A stretch of 64,000 nucleotides of DNA from an uncultured Muribaculaceae bacterium (lineage in GTDB: Bacteria > Bacteroidota > Bacteroidia > Bacteroidales > Muribaculaceae). The stretch covers positions 1 through 64,000 of the forward strand of contig CANQQE010000006.1 of NCBI GenBank assembly GCA_947625935.1, read 5' to 3'. Made by a program: the position numbers and the translations under genes. Position 1 is the first letter of the stretch; every line of letters begins with the position of its first letter. Under the pieces are notes generated by a model, which was given only the letters and a program-made list of their open reading frames with translations, made no database searches and was not told the origin of the DNA. Below, piece after piece: positions 44,011-53,128 of this stretch.

Positions 44011-45179
44011 TAAAAATCTTTGTTGTTTATCATCGACTCAGCCTCAGCACGAGCCAAAGAGTTTATATTCACATAATCTTCATATAGCGGAGCCTCAACA
44101 AAATCAACTTTTTCAAGGCAGCGGCAGATTATGCGGTAAATATCCAGAAATCCTATTCGCTCTCTGAGGAAAGCCGCTACCGCCACTTCGTTGGCCGCAT
44201 TTATGACGCAAGCGGCAGTGCCCCCTTTTGACAATGCGTAATGCCCCAGTTTGACGCACGGGAACCGTTCTTCGTCGGGATACTCAAACGTAAGATTAGC
44301 GAGCTGGTCAATGCTTAACCCGCTATCGTCGGAAAGCAGGCGCGTCGCATCGCCGAGAGCGTAACGTATCGGCAACCTCATATCCGGAACCCCAAGCTGG
44401 GCTTTAACCGCTCCATCCACAAACTCCACCATAGAGTGCACTATAGACTGGGGGTGCACTATAGGTGTTATTTTCTCAGGTTCAATATCGAACAACCATC
44501 GCGCCTCGACAATTTCGAAAGCCTTGTTGAGCATCGTTGCAGAGTCAATGGTGATTTTCGCACCCATCGACCAATTTGGATGCCGCAGCGCATCGTTGAC
44601 AGTGACATCGGCAAGACGGGATTGCGGTGTGGTGCGGAAAGGCCCACCCGAAGCGGTGATTATGAGACGACGCACGCATTCCTTATCCTCGCCTACAAGG
44701 CACTGGTAAATCGCCGAATGTTCTGAATCGACGGGGAGCACGCGCGATGACGACCTCGCCAATTCTTTTGTCACCAGCTCCCCGGCCACAACAAGAGTCT
44801 CTTTATTCGCAAGGGCGATATCCTTTCGGGCCTTAATGGCTCGCAATGTCGGAGCCAGGCCGCTATAACCGACCGTTGCGGTCACAACGGTATCAAAACA
44901 GTCAAGTTCCATCGCATCGGCAATCGCAGCCGCACCCGAAGCGGTCTTGATGCCAAGCGGTTCAAGAGCGTCACGCAGTTTCCAATAATTTCGTTCATCG
45001 GCAATTATGGCATAGTCAGGCTTGAACTTGACCGCCTGCCTTATCAAGGTGTCCACCTTTGTACCGGCGACAAGAACCCGCACTTTGAATCGGTCGGGAT
45101 AGCGTGCGATTATATCAAGGGTCTGCGTGCCTATCGAACCGGTAGAACCCAGTATGGCTATATTTTTCAGTTGAGTCAC
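44010..45179 (-). CDS. dxr: 1-Deoxy-D-xylulose-5-phosphate reductoisomerase
   Basis: NADPH-dependent rearrangement of DXP to 2-C-methyl-D-erythritol 4-phosphate, the committed step of the MEP isoprenoid route. The 389-aa protein has the NADPH loop ILGSTGSIGTQTLDII, ANKETLVVAGE, the catalytic-loop PVDSEHSAIYQCL, ITASGGPFR and HPNWSMGAKITIDSATMLNK. All main active-site residues (Lys, Glu, His) appear intact. It heads the operon with rseP and the RlmI-like gene; its promoter reads TTG-20-TAAATTCG. Confidence 0.96.
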   Translation of the reverse strand: MTQLKNIAILGSTGSIGTQTLDIIARYPDRFKVRVLVAGTKVDTLIRQAVKFKPDYAIIADERNYWKLRDALEPLGIKTASGAAAIADAMELDCFDTVVTATVGYSGLAPTLRAIKARKDIALANKETLVVAGELVTKELARSSSRVLPVDSEHSAIYQCLVGEDKECVRRLIITASGGPFRTTPQSRLADVTVNDALRHPNWSMGAKITIDSATMLNKAFEIVEARWLFDIEPEKITPIVHPQSIVHSMVEFVDGAVKAQLGVPDMRLPIRYALGDATRLLSDDSGLSIDQLANLTFEYPDEERFPCVKLGHYALSKGGTAACVINAANEVAVAAFLRERIGFLDIYRIICRCLEKVDFVEAPLYEDYVNINSLARAEAESMINNKDF

Positions 45180-45224
45180 TTTCCTCTATTAGCGTTATAC
45201 TTTATTGTATTATAAACGTAACCG

Positions 45225-45255
45225 CGAATTTAGGGTAAATTCTCGATTCATTCAA
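45225..45255 (-). promoter_or_regulatory. Promoter of dxr-rseP operon
   Basis: Minus-strand TAAATTCG (45225-45232) with TTG (45253-45255) at 20 bp. The rest of the 266-bp gap to 45445 is AT-rich; a weak plus-strand candidate (TTG 45311-45313, TATGTTAT 45332-45339) may serve the OmpA-family gene. No gene is seen there. Confidence 0.55.
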
Positions 45256-45445
45256 GTCTGAGTCAGCATAAACTTCTTAAATGTTAAAATAGCGAGCCGC
45301 AAGTGGTTTTTTGAACAAAAATTAGCTACGTTATGTTATTGAAGTAAAATCGAGAGAAAGCGAGGTATTCCTTTCAATCATTTGATTTATGAGACAAATT
45401 AATTCATATAACCAAAATTGAATGTATCATTAAATTTTACTCACA

Positions 45446-46660
45446 ATGAAAACAAACATGCTTTTAGTTATGGCTGCTTGCGGAGGTATGCTTCTCACAG
45501 CCAACCAGGCCAATGCTCAAGAAGAAGTGGTCGTCGTTCAAGAAGATGTTACAGTCACTGAGGGCATTCCCTGCAAGGATCATTATTACGCAGCACCCCG
45601 CGACAACTGGTTCATCCAATTAGGCGCCGGTATCAACTCTCCGTTCGTGGAAAACAAATTGGCCAAAGGTGACGCCAAGCATCAGATCACAGCGGCCTAC
45701 AACCTCGGTTTCGGCAAATGGTTCTCGCCCTATCTGGCGTGGCGTTTAAGCTTCACCTACACTAACCTCCATTGGCAGAACTGGGATTACAGTAAAGCCA
45801 AATCCATCAATGCCAACTTTGATTTAATGTGGGATATGTTCAATTCACTTGGCGGTGTCAACACCGGCCGCGTGTTCAGTATCATTCCTTTCGTCGGAAT
45901 CGGCGGCACCTATAACTGGGATTTCCGCGGACATCAGGGCAATGTAATGACAAAACACGGCGTACGTCACAACCAATGGACTCTCCCTGTATCGGCAGGT
46001 TTGCAACTCCGCTTCAGACTGAGCAAGTATGTAGATTTCTTTGCCGAGGGTCGCGCCAGCTTCCACGGCGACAACTTCAACAACTATGTATTCGGAGGTC
46101 CCATCGATATTGACATCGCAGCTATAGGCGGCTTCAGCTTCAACATCGGCGGCGCAGGCTTCCAGACCTACAACCCCTGCAAAGACGCAGCCTACATAGC
46201 AGGTCTTAACAACCAGATCAACAACCTCCGCGGCGAACTCGCCGACTGCGCAGCCGCTCAGGCCGTTACAGCCGCAGCCCTCGCCGATTGCCAGAACCAG
46301 AAACCGACTGCCGACTGCCCCGAGGTTAATGAACAACCGTTGATGTCGACCGTGCGCTTCACTCTTAACTCTGACCGCATCACGGATGAAGAGATGGTCA
46401 ACATCTACAACACCGCTGAATGGATGAAGGCTAACCCCAACGCCAACGTGGTAATCAAGGGATACGCCGACAAGGACACCGGCACAAGCGCCTACAACAT
46501 GGAATTGTCGAAACGCCGCGCACAGGCTGTCTACGATGTACTCACAAAGACCTACGGCATCAGCTCCGACCGCCTCACAATGGATTCATTCGGCAGCGAC
46601 ACCCAGCCTTATAGCACTAACAACTGGAACCGTATCGTAATCTTCTCGCCCAGCAAATAA
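45446..46660 (+). CDS. OmpA-family outer membrane protein
   Basis: Outer-membrane barrel with peptidoglycan-binding domain, 404 aa, paralogous to the protein at 35037. It has a signal peptide (ending ANQANAQ), barrel region about residues 45-250, a short linker with Cys and an Ala-rich coil (INNLRGELADCAAAQAVTAA), and an OmpA domain (VVIKGYADKDTGTSAYNMEL, residues ~335-400) with the regular NMELSKRRAQAV signature. Codon use is biased to a few codons, as in highly expressed genes. It ends at a canonical terminator and is transcribed alone. Confidence 0.93.
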   Translation: MKTNMLLVMAACGGMLLTANQANAQEEVVVVQEDVTVTEGIPCKDHYYAAPRDNWFIQLGAGINSPFVENKLAKGDAKHQITAAYNLGFGKWFSPYLAWRLSFTYTNLHWQNWDYSKAKSINANFDLMWDMFNSLGGVNTGRVFSIIPFVGIGGTYNWDFRGHQGNVMTKHGVRHNQWTLPVSAGLQLRFRLSKYVDFFAEGRASFHGDNFNNYVFGGPIDIDIAAIGGFSFNIGGAGFQTYNPCKDAAYIAGLNNQINNLRGELADCAAAQAVTAAALADCQNQKPTADCPEVNEQPLMSTVRFTLNSDRITDEEMVNIYNTAEWMKANPNANVVIKGYADKDTGTSAYNMELSKRRAQAVYDVLTKTYGISSDRLTMDSFGSDTQPYSTNNWNRIVIFSPSK

Positions 46661-46696
46661 GGACAAAGATAACACCGTTAAATATTAACCCGAAGG

Positions 46697-46729
46697 GGAG
46701 CGTCAAAAAAACGACGCTCCTTTTTTTTT
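46697..46729 (+). terminator. Terminator of the OmpA-family gene
   Basis: GGAGCGTC/GACGCTCC stem with an A-rich 8-nt loop followed by nine T residues: a textbook rho-independent terminator. Confidence 0.95.
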
Positions 46730-46802
46730 ACGCAGCGAGGTGAACCTTATGAGGTCCTTTGTTGTTTAAACCAAAGCAACCATAAAATATCCTGTCAATA
46801 AA

Positions 46803-47549
46803 ATGAAATCGGTAAAAGACACCCTGCTCCAGCGCCGCAGCATACGCCGCTATGAGCGCGAAGACATCAATCCCGAATACATGGAATTGATTTACGAGGC
46901 TATCCGCAACACCCCCACCAGTTATAACGGACAGCAATTCACCGTCATCGACATAGATGACCAAAAGTTGAAAGAAAAGCTTTATGAAATTGTAGGTGCC
47001 AAGCAAATCAAAACCTGCAACCACTTCCTGCTGTTTTGCGCCGATTACAACAAGATAACACTCATAGCTGACGAGAAAGGCATTGAAATGCCCAGCTTCA
47101 CCAACACGATGGATGGAGTGATTGTAGGTGTGGTCGATGCCACCCTTGCCATGATGAGCGCATTGGTAGCAGCCGAATCATGCGGTCTCGGCACCTGCTG
47201 CATAGGCTATGCACGCACGGCATCGCCCGAGGGTATAGCGAAGGCCCTCAATCTCCCGCAAGGGGTGTTTGCCGTATGCGGCCTCGCCATCGGAGTTCCG
47301 CGCGAACTCCCCGACATGAAACCGAAACAACCTGAGTCGCTGCTTATACACCATAACTGTTACCGTGAGGATGACATGACCGCCGAACTCGTTGAATACG
47401 ACGCTAACGTCCGTCATTTCAACGCGACACGCAGCGGCGAAAAAACCGACAACGATTGGGCCGCCCACATCATCGGCTACTATCGAGAGGCGATGGGCTA
47501 CGATATGCTCCATGCACTTGCCCGACGCGGTTTTGACGTGGTGAGCTAA
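46803..47549 (+). CDS. Nitroreductase-family protein, NfsA/FRP-like
   Basis: Predicted FMN-dependent NAD(P)H oxidoreductase, 248 aa. It has RRSIRRYEREDI at the N-terminus for FMN phosphate binding, NTPTSYNGQQFTVIDID, and AESCGLGTCCIGYAR followed by LPQGVFAVCGLAIG, the order typical of NfsA/FRP-type reductases. The C-terminal ~60 residues (RHFNATRSGEKTDNDWAAHI) form the family's helical extension. It stands alone between the OmpA-family gene and carA. The substrate is unknown; it differs in length and sequence from the other nitroreductase at 24288. Confidence 0.88.
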   Translation: MKSVKDTLLQRRSIRRYEREDINPEYMELIYEAIRNTPTSYNGQQFTVIDIDDQKLKEKLYEIVGAKQIKTCNHFLLFCADYNKITLIADEKGIEMPSFTNTMDGVIVGVVDATLAMMSALVAAESCGLGTCCIGYARTASPEGIAKALNLPQGVFAVCGLAIGVPRELPDMKPKQPESLLIHHNCYREDDMTAELVEYDANVRHFNATRSGEKTDNDWAAHIIGYYREAMGYDMLHALARRGFDVVS

Positions 47550-47590
47550 ATAAATTGTCGCAATTGGATAGGAATGTTGAAGATTATTAG

Positions 47591-47598
47591 TAACTTTG
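47591..47598 (+). promoter_or_regulatory. -7 element for carAB
   Basis: TAACTTTG lies 69 bp upstream of the carA ATG. No clear TTG was found at the usual distance, and no attenuator or pyrimidine-responsive leader could be recognised. Confidence 0.5.
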
Positions 47599-47667
47599 CA
47601 CGGTTTTCACGATAGAAATCATGTTAACCGCAAGAAAAAGAATTAATCAACAACATCAATCTATCGT

Positions 47668-48738
47668 ATGCGCGAAACACGACGCGCCATCCTCGTTCTG
47701 GAGGACGGCACCACGTTTGAAGGACGCTCCTTTGGCTATAAAGGATCAACCGCCGGCGAAGTTGTATTCAACACAGCGATGACCGGTTATCCCGAAAGCC
47801 TGACAGACCCTTCCTATGAAGGTCAGATTCTTGTGACAACCTATCCCATTCTCGGCAATTACGGGGTGCCTCCACGCCGTCAGAAAGATGACGTGAGCGA
47901 ATATTACGAGAGCGACCATATCCACTGCAAGGCAATTGTCGCTCAAGACTATTCATGGAACCACAGCCATTGGCAGGCAGACCGCTCGTTATCAGACTGG
48001 CTCAAGGAAGAAAAAATCCCCGGAATCTACGGTATCGACACCCGACAGCTCACCAAGCACCTCCGCGAAAAGGGGTCAATGCTCGGAAAAATCATAGTCG
48101 ATGGCGGAGAGGAGGTAGGTTTTTATGATCCCAACAAAGAAAACCTTGTAGCTAAAGTCAGTTGCCGCGAGCCTGAAGTTCACGGCGAAGGCGACAAGAC
48201 CGTAGTACTGGTTGATTGCGGAGTTAAGCACAACATCATCAGATGCCTTACACGCCGCGGTGTCAAGGTGATTAGAGTGCCTTGGGACTATGATTTCACC
48301 ACTATCCCTTATGACGGACTTTTCATTTCAAACGGCCCCGGCAATCCTGACATGGCCGTTAAAACCGTTGACAATATCCGCAAAGCGATTGAAATCGGGA
48401 AACCGATATGCGGTATCTGCATGGGCAACCAGCTTTTGTCAAAAGCAGCGGGGGCATCGACCTACAAGCTCAAATATGGCCATCGCAGCCACAACCAGCC
48501 CGTGAGACGCGTCGGCACCGACACTTGTTTCATCACATCGCAAAACCATGGGTATGCCGTGGATCAGACTACCCTACCCGCCGATTGGGAGCCATTGTTT
48601 GTAAACATGAACGACGGCACCAACGAAGGAATACGCCACAAATCAAAACCGTTCTTCTCGGCGCAATTCCACCCCGAAGCAAGCAGCGGCCCCAAAGACA
48701 CGGAATTCCTTTTTGACGAGTTTATTAAATTGCTGTAG
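47668..48738 (+). CDS. carA: Carbamoyl-phosphate synthase small subunit
   Basis: Glutaminase subunit that supplies ammonia for carbamoyl phosphate in pyrimidine and arginine synthesis. The 356-aa protein has the N-terminal CPSase domain (AILVLEDGTTFEGRSFG, FNTAMTGYPESLTDPSYEGQ) and a class I amidotransferase domain: ISNGPGNPD, the nucleophile in GKPICGICMGNQLL (Cys near residue 251) and the FHPEAS His. The triad is complete. carB follows after 37 bp. Confidence 0.97.
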   Translation: MRETRRAILVLEDGTTFEGRSFGYKGSTAGEVVFNTAMTGYPESLTDPSYEGQILVTTYPILGNYGVPPRRQKDDVSEYYESDHIHCKAIVAQDYSWNHSHWQADRSLSDWLKEEKIPGIYGIDTRQLTKHLREKGSMLGKIIVDGGEEVGFYDPNKENLVAKVSCREPEVHGEGDKTVVLVDCGVKHNIIRCLTRRGVKVIRVPWDYDFTTIPYDGLFISNGPGNPDMAVKTVDNIRKAIEIGKPICGICMGNQLLSKAAGASTYKLKYGHRSHNQPVRRVGTDTCFITSQNHGYAVDQTTLPADWEPLFVNMNDGTNEGIRHKSKPFFSAQFHPEASSGPKDTEFLFDEFIKLL

Positions 48739-48775
48739 AAAAACGGGCTGCAGAAGCCTCAACCCCATCACGATA

Positions 48776-51700
48776 ATGAACCAACCAAGAATAAAAAAAG
48801 TGTTGCTGCTTGGTAGCGGCGCATTGAAGATAGGCGAAGCCGGCGAATTTGACTACTCAGGCTCGCAGGCTCTGAAAGCGATGAAAGAGGAAGGCATCAC
48901 AACGGTGCTCATCAACCCGAATATCGCTACCGTGCAGACATCGGAGGGTTTCGCCGATAAAATATACTTTCTTCCGGTAACGCCCTACTTCGTCGAAAAA
49001 GTCATCGCGAAAGAACGTCCCGACGGGATATTGCTCGCTTTTGGCGGACAGACCGCCCTCAACTGCGGTGTCAGCCTTTACCGCGAAGGTATACTTGAGA
49101 AATACAATGTAGAGGTGCTCGGAACGCCCGTGCAGGCTATCATGGACACCGAAGACCGCGAGCTGTTTGTTAAGAAGCTCGACGAAATAGATGTCAAGAC
49201 AATAAAAAGTGAAGCTGTCAGCACCACCGACGACGCTCTCCGCGCCGCCCGCGACCTCGGATTCCCGGTGATTGTACGCGCCGCTTACGCACTCGGAGGA
49301 CTCGGAAGCGGATTCTGCGACACCGAGGATGAACTCATCGCACTGACAGAGAAGGCACTGTCGTTCTCGCCGCAGGTTCTTGTGGAGAAATCGCTGAAAG
49401 GATGGAAAGAGGTTGAATATGAGGTTGTGAGAGACCGATTTGACAACTGTATCACAGTCTGCAACATGGAGAACTTCGACCCGCTCGGCATCCACACAGG
49501 TGAGAGTATCGTCGTGGCTCCCTCACAGACCCTATCCAATGAAGACTACCACTACCTGAGGCAGCTTGCCATAAAAATCATACGCCACATAGGCATTGTC
49601 GGGGAATGCAACGTGCAGTATGCCTTTGACCCCGCATCGATGGACTACCGCGTGATCGAGGTCAACGCCCGTTTGAGCCGCTCATCGGCACTCGCATCGA
49701 AAGCAACGGGATATCCCCTCGCATTCGTCGCAGCCAAACTCGGACTTGGATATGGGTTATTTGATCTTAAAAACTCAGTGACCAAGGAAACCTCAGCATT
49801 TTTTGAACCGGCACTCGACTACATCGTTGTCAAAATACCGCGTTGGGACCTTGGCAAATTCCACGGCGTGCGCCGCGAGATAGGCTCGTCGATGAAATCG
49901 GTGGGCGAAGTCATGGCCATCGGGCGCACATTTGAGGAAGCCATCCAAAAGGGTCTGCGCATGATAGGCCAGGGTATGCACGGCTTTGTTGAGAACAAAG
50001 AGATATCAATTCCCGATATAGACAAGGGGCTCAGCGATCCCACCGACAAACGAATATTCGTCATAGCCAAAGCTATGCAAAACGGGTATAGCGTTGACCG
50101 CATACACGATTTGACAAAAATAGACAAGTGGTTTCTCTACAAGCTCCAGAATATCATGGACACAAGCCATGAACTGGAGGATTTTGACACCATAGAGTCA
50201 GTGCCGTCCGCATTGCTCCGACAGGCAAAGGAACAAGGATTCAGCGATTTCCAAATCGCGCGCTCGGTTTTAAAAGAGAAAATGACCGACGCCGAGAAGG
50301 CCAACAAATTGGTCCGCGATTTCCGTAAGTCGCTCGGCATCGTCCCTGTCGTCAAGCAGATCGACACCCTTGCCGCCGAATACCCTGCCCAGACGAACTA
50401 TCTGTATCTCACCTACAACGCCGACGCTAACGATGTCACTTATCTGCATGACCACCGCTCGATTGTGGTGCTCGGATCAGGAGCGTACCGTATAGGCAGC
50501 TCTGTAGAGTTTGACTGGTGTTCGGTCAATGCGTTAATGACGGTCAAGAAAGAGGGCTGGAGATCGGTGATGATCAACTATAATCCCGAAACCGTGTCGA
50601 CCGACTATGATATGTGTGACCGTCTCTACTTCGACGAGCTCACGTTTGAGCGCGTGATGGATATTCTCGAATTGGAGCAGCCCCACGGGACCATCCTGTC
50701 AGTTGGAGGCCAGATACCCAACAATCTTGCCACACGTCTTGACGCTGAGGGTATCAACATCCTTGGGACAAGCGCCAAAAGCATTGACAACGCCGAAGAC
50801 CGACATAAGTTCTCGTCTATGCTCGACGATCTCGGCATAGACCAGCCCCGTTGGCGCGAGCTGACCAGTTTCGACGACATTTACAAATTTATCGACGAGG
50901 TCGGATTCCCGGTACTCGTAAGGCCCAGCTATGTGCTATCAGGGGCGGCAATGAACGTCTGCTCAAACAACGATGAACTTGAGCGGTTCCTGCGGCTCGC
51001 GGCCAACGTCTCAAAGCAGCACCCGGTCGTAGTGTCGGAATTTATCCAGAACGCGAAAGAAATCGAGATGGATGCGGTGGCGCAAAACGGTCAAATCCAG
51101 GTATATGCGATATCAGAGCATATCGAGTTTGCCGGGGTGCATTCAGGGGACGCTACCATACAGTTCCCGCCGCAGAAACTTTATGTCGAGACGATGCGAC
51201 GCATCAAAAAAGTATCTTCTCAGATTGCTAAAGCGCTGAACATCACCGGGCCATTCAACATCCAGTTCCTTGCCAAGAACAATGACATAAAGGTGATAGA
51301 GTGTAACCTCCGTGCGTCGAGAAGTTTCCCATTTGTGTCAAAAGTTCTTAAAATTAACTTCATTGACCTTGCTACAAAGGTTATGCTCGGTGACAAAGTT
51401 GAGAAACCGTCCAAGAATGCTTTCGACCTCGACTACGTCGGGATAAAAGCGTCGCAGTTCAGTTTTTCGCGACTGCAGGGAGCCGACCCCGTACTCGGAG
51501 TCGATATGTCATCGACCGGCGAGGTGGGGTGCATAGGCATCGACACATCCGAGGCCATATTGAAATCGATGCTGTCTGTCGGCCTGAACATACCTAAAAA
51601 GTCGGTGTTGCTCAGCACAGGCACTCCCAAGCAAAAAGCCGATATGCTCGACGCAGCCCACCGTCTGCACAACAAGGGTTATCAGATTTACGCCACCGGC

Positions 51701-52000
51701 GGCACCCACTCGTTCCTGAACGACAACGGCATCCCCGCCATCAGGGTCTACTGGCCAAGCCAGAGCGATATGCAGCCCCAGGCTCTCGACTTGCTCCACA
51801 AGAAAGAGATTGACCTTGTCGTCAACATTCCCAAAAATCTCACATCGGCCGAGCTTGACAACGGCTACAAGATACGCCGCGCCGCTATCGACCTCAACAT
51901 CCCGTTGCTCACCAACGCCCGACTCGCATCGGCGTTTATCGAGGCATTTACAACGATGTCGCTCGACGATATTGAAATAAAAAGCTGGGACGAGTATTAA
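48776..52000 (+). CDS. carB: Carbamoyl-phosphate synthase large subunit
   Basis: Catalyses the ATP-dependent synthesis of carbamoyl phosphate from bicarbonate and ammonia. The 1074-aa protein contains the two homologous ATP-grasp halves (LLGSGALKIGEAGEFDYSGS and later VVLGSGAYRIGSSVEFDWCS, about residues 560-580), the oligomerisation region between them, and a C-terminal MGS-like allosteric domain (SVLLSTGTPKQKADMLDAAH onward). The start at 48776 is used because the longer ORF overlaps carA out of frame and lacks family sequence. It is full length and closes with a good terminator. Confidence 0.97.
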   Translation: MNQPRIKKVLLLGSGALKIGEAGEFDYSGSQALKAMKEEGITTVLINPNIATVQTSEGFADKIYFLPVTPYFVEKVIAKERPDGILLAFGGQTALNCGVSLYREGILEKYNVEVLGTPVQAIMDTEDRELFVKKLDEIDVKTIKSEAVSTTDDALRAARDLGFPVIVRAAYALGGLGSGFCDTEDELIALTEKALSFSPQVLVEKSLKGWKEVEYEVVRDRFDNCITVCNMENFDPLGIHTGESIVVAPSQTLSNEDYHYLRQLAIKIIRHIGIVGECNVQYAFDPASMDYRVIEVNARLSRSSALASKATGYPLAFVAAKLGLGYGLFDLKNSVTKETSAFFEPALDYIVVKIPRWDLGKFHGVRREIGSSMKSVGEVMAIGRTFEEAIQKGLRMIGQGMHGFVENKEISIPDIDKGLSDPTDKRIFVIAKAMQNGYSVDRIHDLTKIDKWFLYKLQNIMDTSHELEDFDTIESVPSALLRQAKEQGFSDFQIARSVLKEKMTDAEKANKLVRDFRKSLGIVPVVKQIDTLAAEYPAQTNYLYLTYNADANDVTYLHDHRSIVVLGSGAYRIGSSVEFDWCSVNALMTVKKEGWRSVMINYNPETVSTDYDMCDRLYFDELTFERVMDILELEQPHGTILSVGGQIPNNLATRLDAEGINILGTSAKSIDNAEDRHKFSSMLDDLGIDQPRWRELTSFDDIYKFIDEVGFPVLVRPSYVLSGAAMNVCSNNDELERFLRLAANVSKQHPVVVSEFIQNAKEIEMDAVAQNGQIQVYAISEHIEFAGVHSGDATIQFPPQKLYVETMRRIKKVSSQIAKALNITGPFNIQFLAKNNDIKVIECNLRASRSFPFVSKVLKINFIDLATKVMLGDKVEKPSKNAFDLDYVGIKASQFSFSRLQGADPVLGVDMSSTGEVGCIGIDTSEAILKSMLSVGLNIPKKSVLLSTGTPKQKADMLDAAHRLHNKGYQIYATGGTHSFLNDNGIPAIRVYWPSQSDMQPQALDLLHKKEIDLVVNIPKNLTSAELDNGYKIRRAAIDLNIPLLTNARLASAFIEAFTTMSLDDIEIKSWDEY

Positions 52001-52026
52001 GCTCTAATTTCTCTAAAAAATCAATC

Positions 52027-52061
52027 GCCGGGGAGACACTGAACCTCCCCGGCTATTTTTT
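52027..52061 (+). terminator. carAB terminator
   Basis: GCCGGGGAG/CTCCCCGGC stem, 9-nt loop, then TATTTTTT. It lies 26 bp after the carB stop. Confidence 0.85.
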
Positions 52062-52066
52062 CGCAT

Positions 52067-52255
52067 TCATGCAGCGTGGTTAAACGCCGTTTCGCGACCC
52101 TCAGCGACCATGAAGCCACTCCTTGACTTAGTGAAACCCTTGATGAGCCCGGCAAGCGACAGAAACACCACCGAAGCTCCGGCAGCCACCATCCCGATGG
52201 TGACAATCGCGACAATCGCCGCGCAAATAATGCCGATAAATTCTAATACCATCAT
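52067..52255 (-). CDS. Small membrane protein, hypothetical
   Basis: Possible 62-residue integral membrane protein. Residues 3-37 (VLEFIGIICAAIVAIVTIGM, then VAAGASVVFLSLAGL) can form one or two membrane helices, and the C-terminal 20 residues are polar (FTKSRSGFMVAEGRE). Nothing overlaps it on the other strand except terminator and intergenic DNA, and its composition is typical of real small membrane proteins rather than of a shadow frame. No promoter is clear. Homologue conservation would decide; without it this stays a moderate call. Confidence 0.45.
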   Translation of the reverse strand: MMVLEFIGIICAAIVAIVTIGMVAAGASVVFLSLAGLIKGFTKSRSGFMVAEGRETAFNHAA

Positions 52256-52408
52256 TTCCTAATCGGTTATCTTGATAATAAATATAAGTTACTCTCATAA
52301 AGGGTAAAACGGCCCCTCATAAATTAATAACACACAGACAATAATTTTTATCGAACGAATTGATAAAATATTTCAAAAATATTTGGCATTGAGTTGTTAT
52401 AAATTTAT

Positions 52409-52416
52409 TATATTCG
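52409..52416 (+). promoter_or_regulatory. -7 element before the pRiA4b ORF-3-like gene
   Basis: TATATTCG lies 76 bp before the ATG at 52493; TTG at 52389-52391 (17 bp) or TTTG at 52382-52385 (23 bp) could be its -33 partner. The gap 52256-52492 otherwise shows only AT-rich DNA. Confidence 0.4.
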
Positions 52417-52492
52417 CATCGTGAAACAGTCGCAAGCCTCAGACCTGTGAGCGCGGGCGGCAATTTACAAAACAACAAATCGACAAAACTAT

Positions 52493-53047
52493 ATGATATT
52501 CAATTTCCGAGTAGTCTCTGACGAAGTCGACAACTTCAAAAGAGAAATAAAGATTGACGCTGACGCAACGTTTCTCAGTCTGAAAAACGCTATCTGTGAC
52601 GCTGTCGGTTTTGATAAAAACCAGATGTGCTCATTTTTCCTATGCGACCAAAACTGGGAGAAAGAGAAGGAAATCACGCTTGAGGATATGGGCACCGACT
52701 CAGACCAGGATGTATGGCTGATGGATGAGACTATCCTAAGCGACTACATCGAGGATGAAGGGCAACGCCTGATATTCACATTTGACTATATGACCGACCG
52801 ATCATTCTTCATAGAGATGAAAGAGATGATCACGGGCAAAAATCTCAAAGACCCGTTGTGTACGCTATCCGTCGGGCACGCTCCGGCTCAGACCATGGAT
52901 ATGGATGAGTTTGAGACCAAAATCGACGCAAAATCGGCCGCCACTTCAGCCGGCGTAGATCTGGATGAGGATTTCTATGGCTCAAGCGAATTTAACGAAG
53001 ATGAGTTTGACGCCGCAGGTTTTGACGAAATGACGTTTGACGAATAA
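52493..53047 (+). CDS. Plasmid pRiA4b ORF-3-like protein
   Basis: Function unknown. The 184-aa protein opens with FNFRVVSDEVDNFKREIKID and has DATFLSLKNAICDAVGF and IFTFDYMTDRSFFIEM, matching the pRiA4b ORF-3-like family (IS1096-TnpR-like beta-grasp fold) that is widespread in Bacteroidales. The C-terminal ~45 residues are strongly acidic and likely unstructured (EDFYGSSEFNEDEFDAAGFD). No transposase or plasmid gene is nearby despite the name. It may be a small cytoplasmic partner protein. It stands alone with its own promoter and a strong hairpin after it. Confidence 0.82.
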   Translation: MIFNFRVVSDEVDNFKREIKIDADATFLSLKNAICDAVGFDKNQMCSFFLCDQNWEKEKEITLEDMGTDSDQDVWLMDETILSDYIEDEGQRLIFTFDYMTDRSFFIEMKEMITGKNLKDPLCTLSVGHAPAQTMDMDEFETKIDAKSAATSAGVDLDEDFYGSSEFNEDEFDAAGFDEMTFDE

Positions 53048-53061
53048 AGCAATCCATATGA

Positions 53062-53109
53062 TAAATCAATCGGCGGATGCGAGTTGGCTCGCATCCGCCG
53101 ATTGATTTA
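53062..53109. terminator. Perfect 22-bp hairpin between convergent genes
   Basis: TAAATCAATCGGCGGATGCG plus AG pairs exactly with its complement around a TTGG loop. It lies between the pRiA4b ORF-3-like gene and trpS, which converge. A bidirectional terminator is the likeliest role. Confidence 0.7.
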
Positions 53110-53128
53110 CAGAGGTAGACAAATTTGC

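Noticed and set aside
44424..44736. Plus-strand ORFs of about 60-96 codons opposite dxr
   Set aside because: Shadow frames of a conserved gene; no signal peptide or motif.
45845..46336. Antisense 163-codon ORF opposite the OmpA-family gene
   Set aside because: Val/Ala/Cys-rich composition produced by the complementary strand of a highly codon-biased gene; no promoter or start context.
46728..46802. Possible inverted repeat CTTTG...CAAAG before the nitroreductase gene
   Set aside because: The arms are short and imperfect (five base pairs plus scattered matches), so chance is a sufficient explanation.
48857..49495. Antisense 212-codon ORF opposite carB
   Set aside because: Lies wholly within a secure, conserved CarB coding region and shows no domain.
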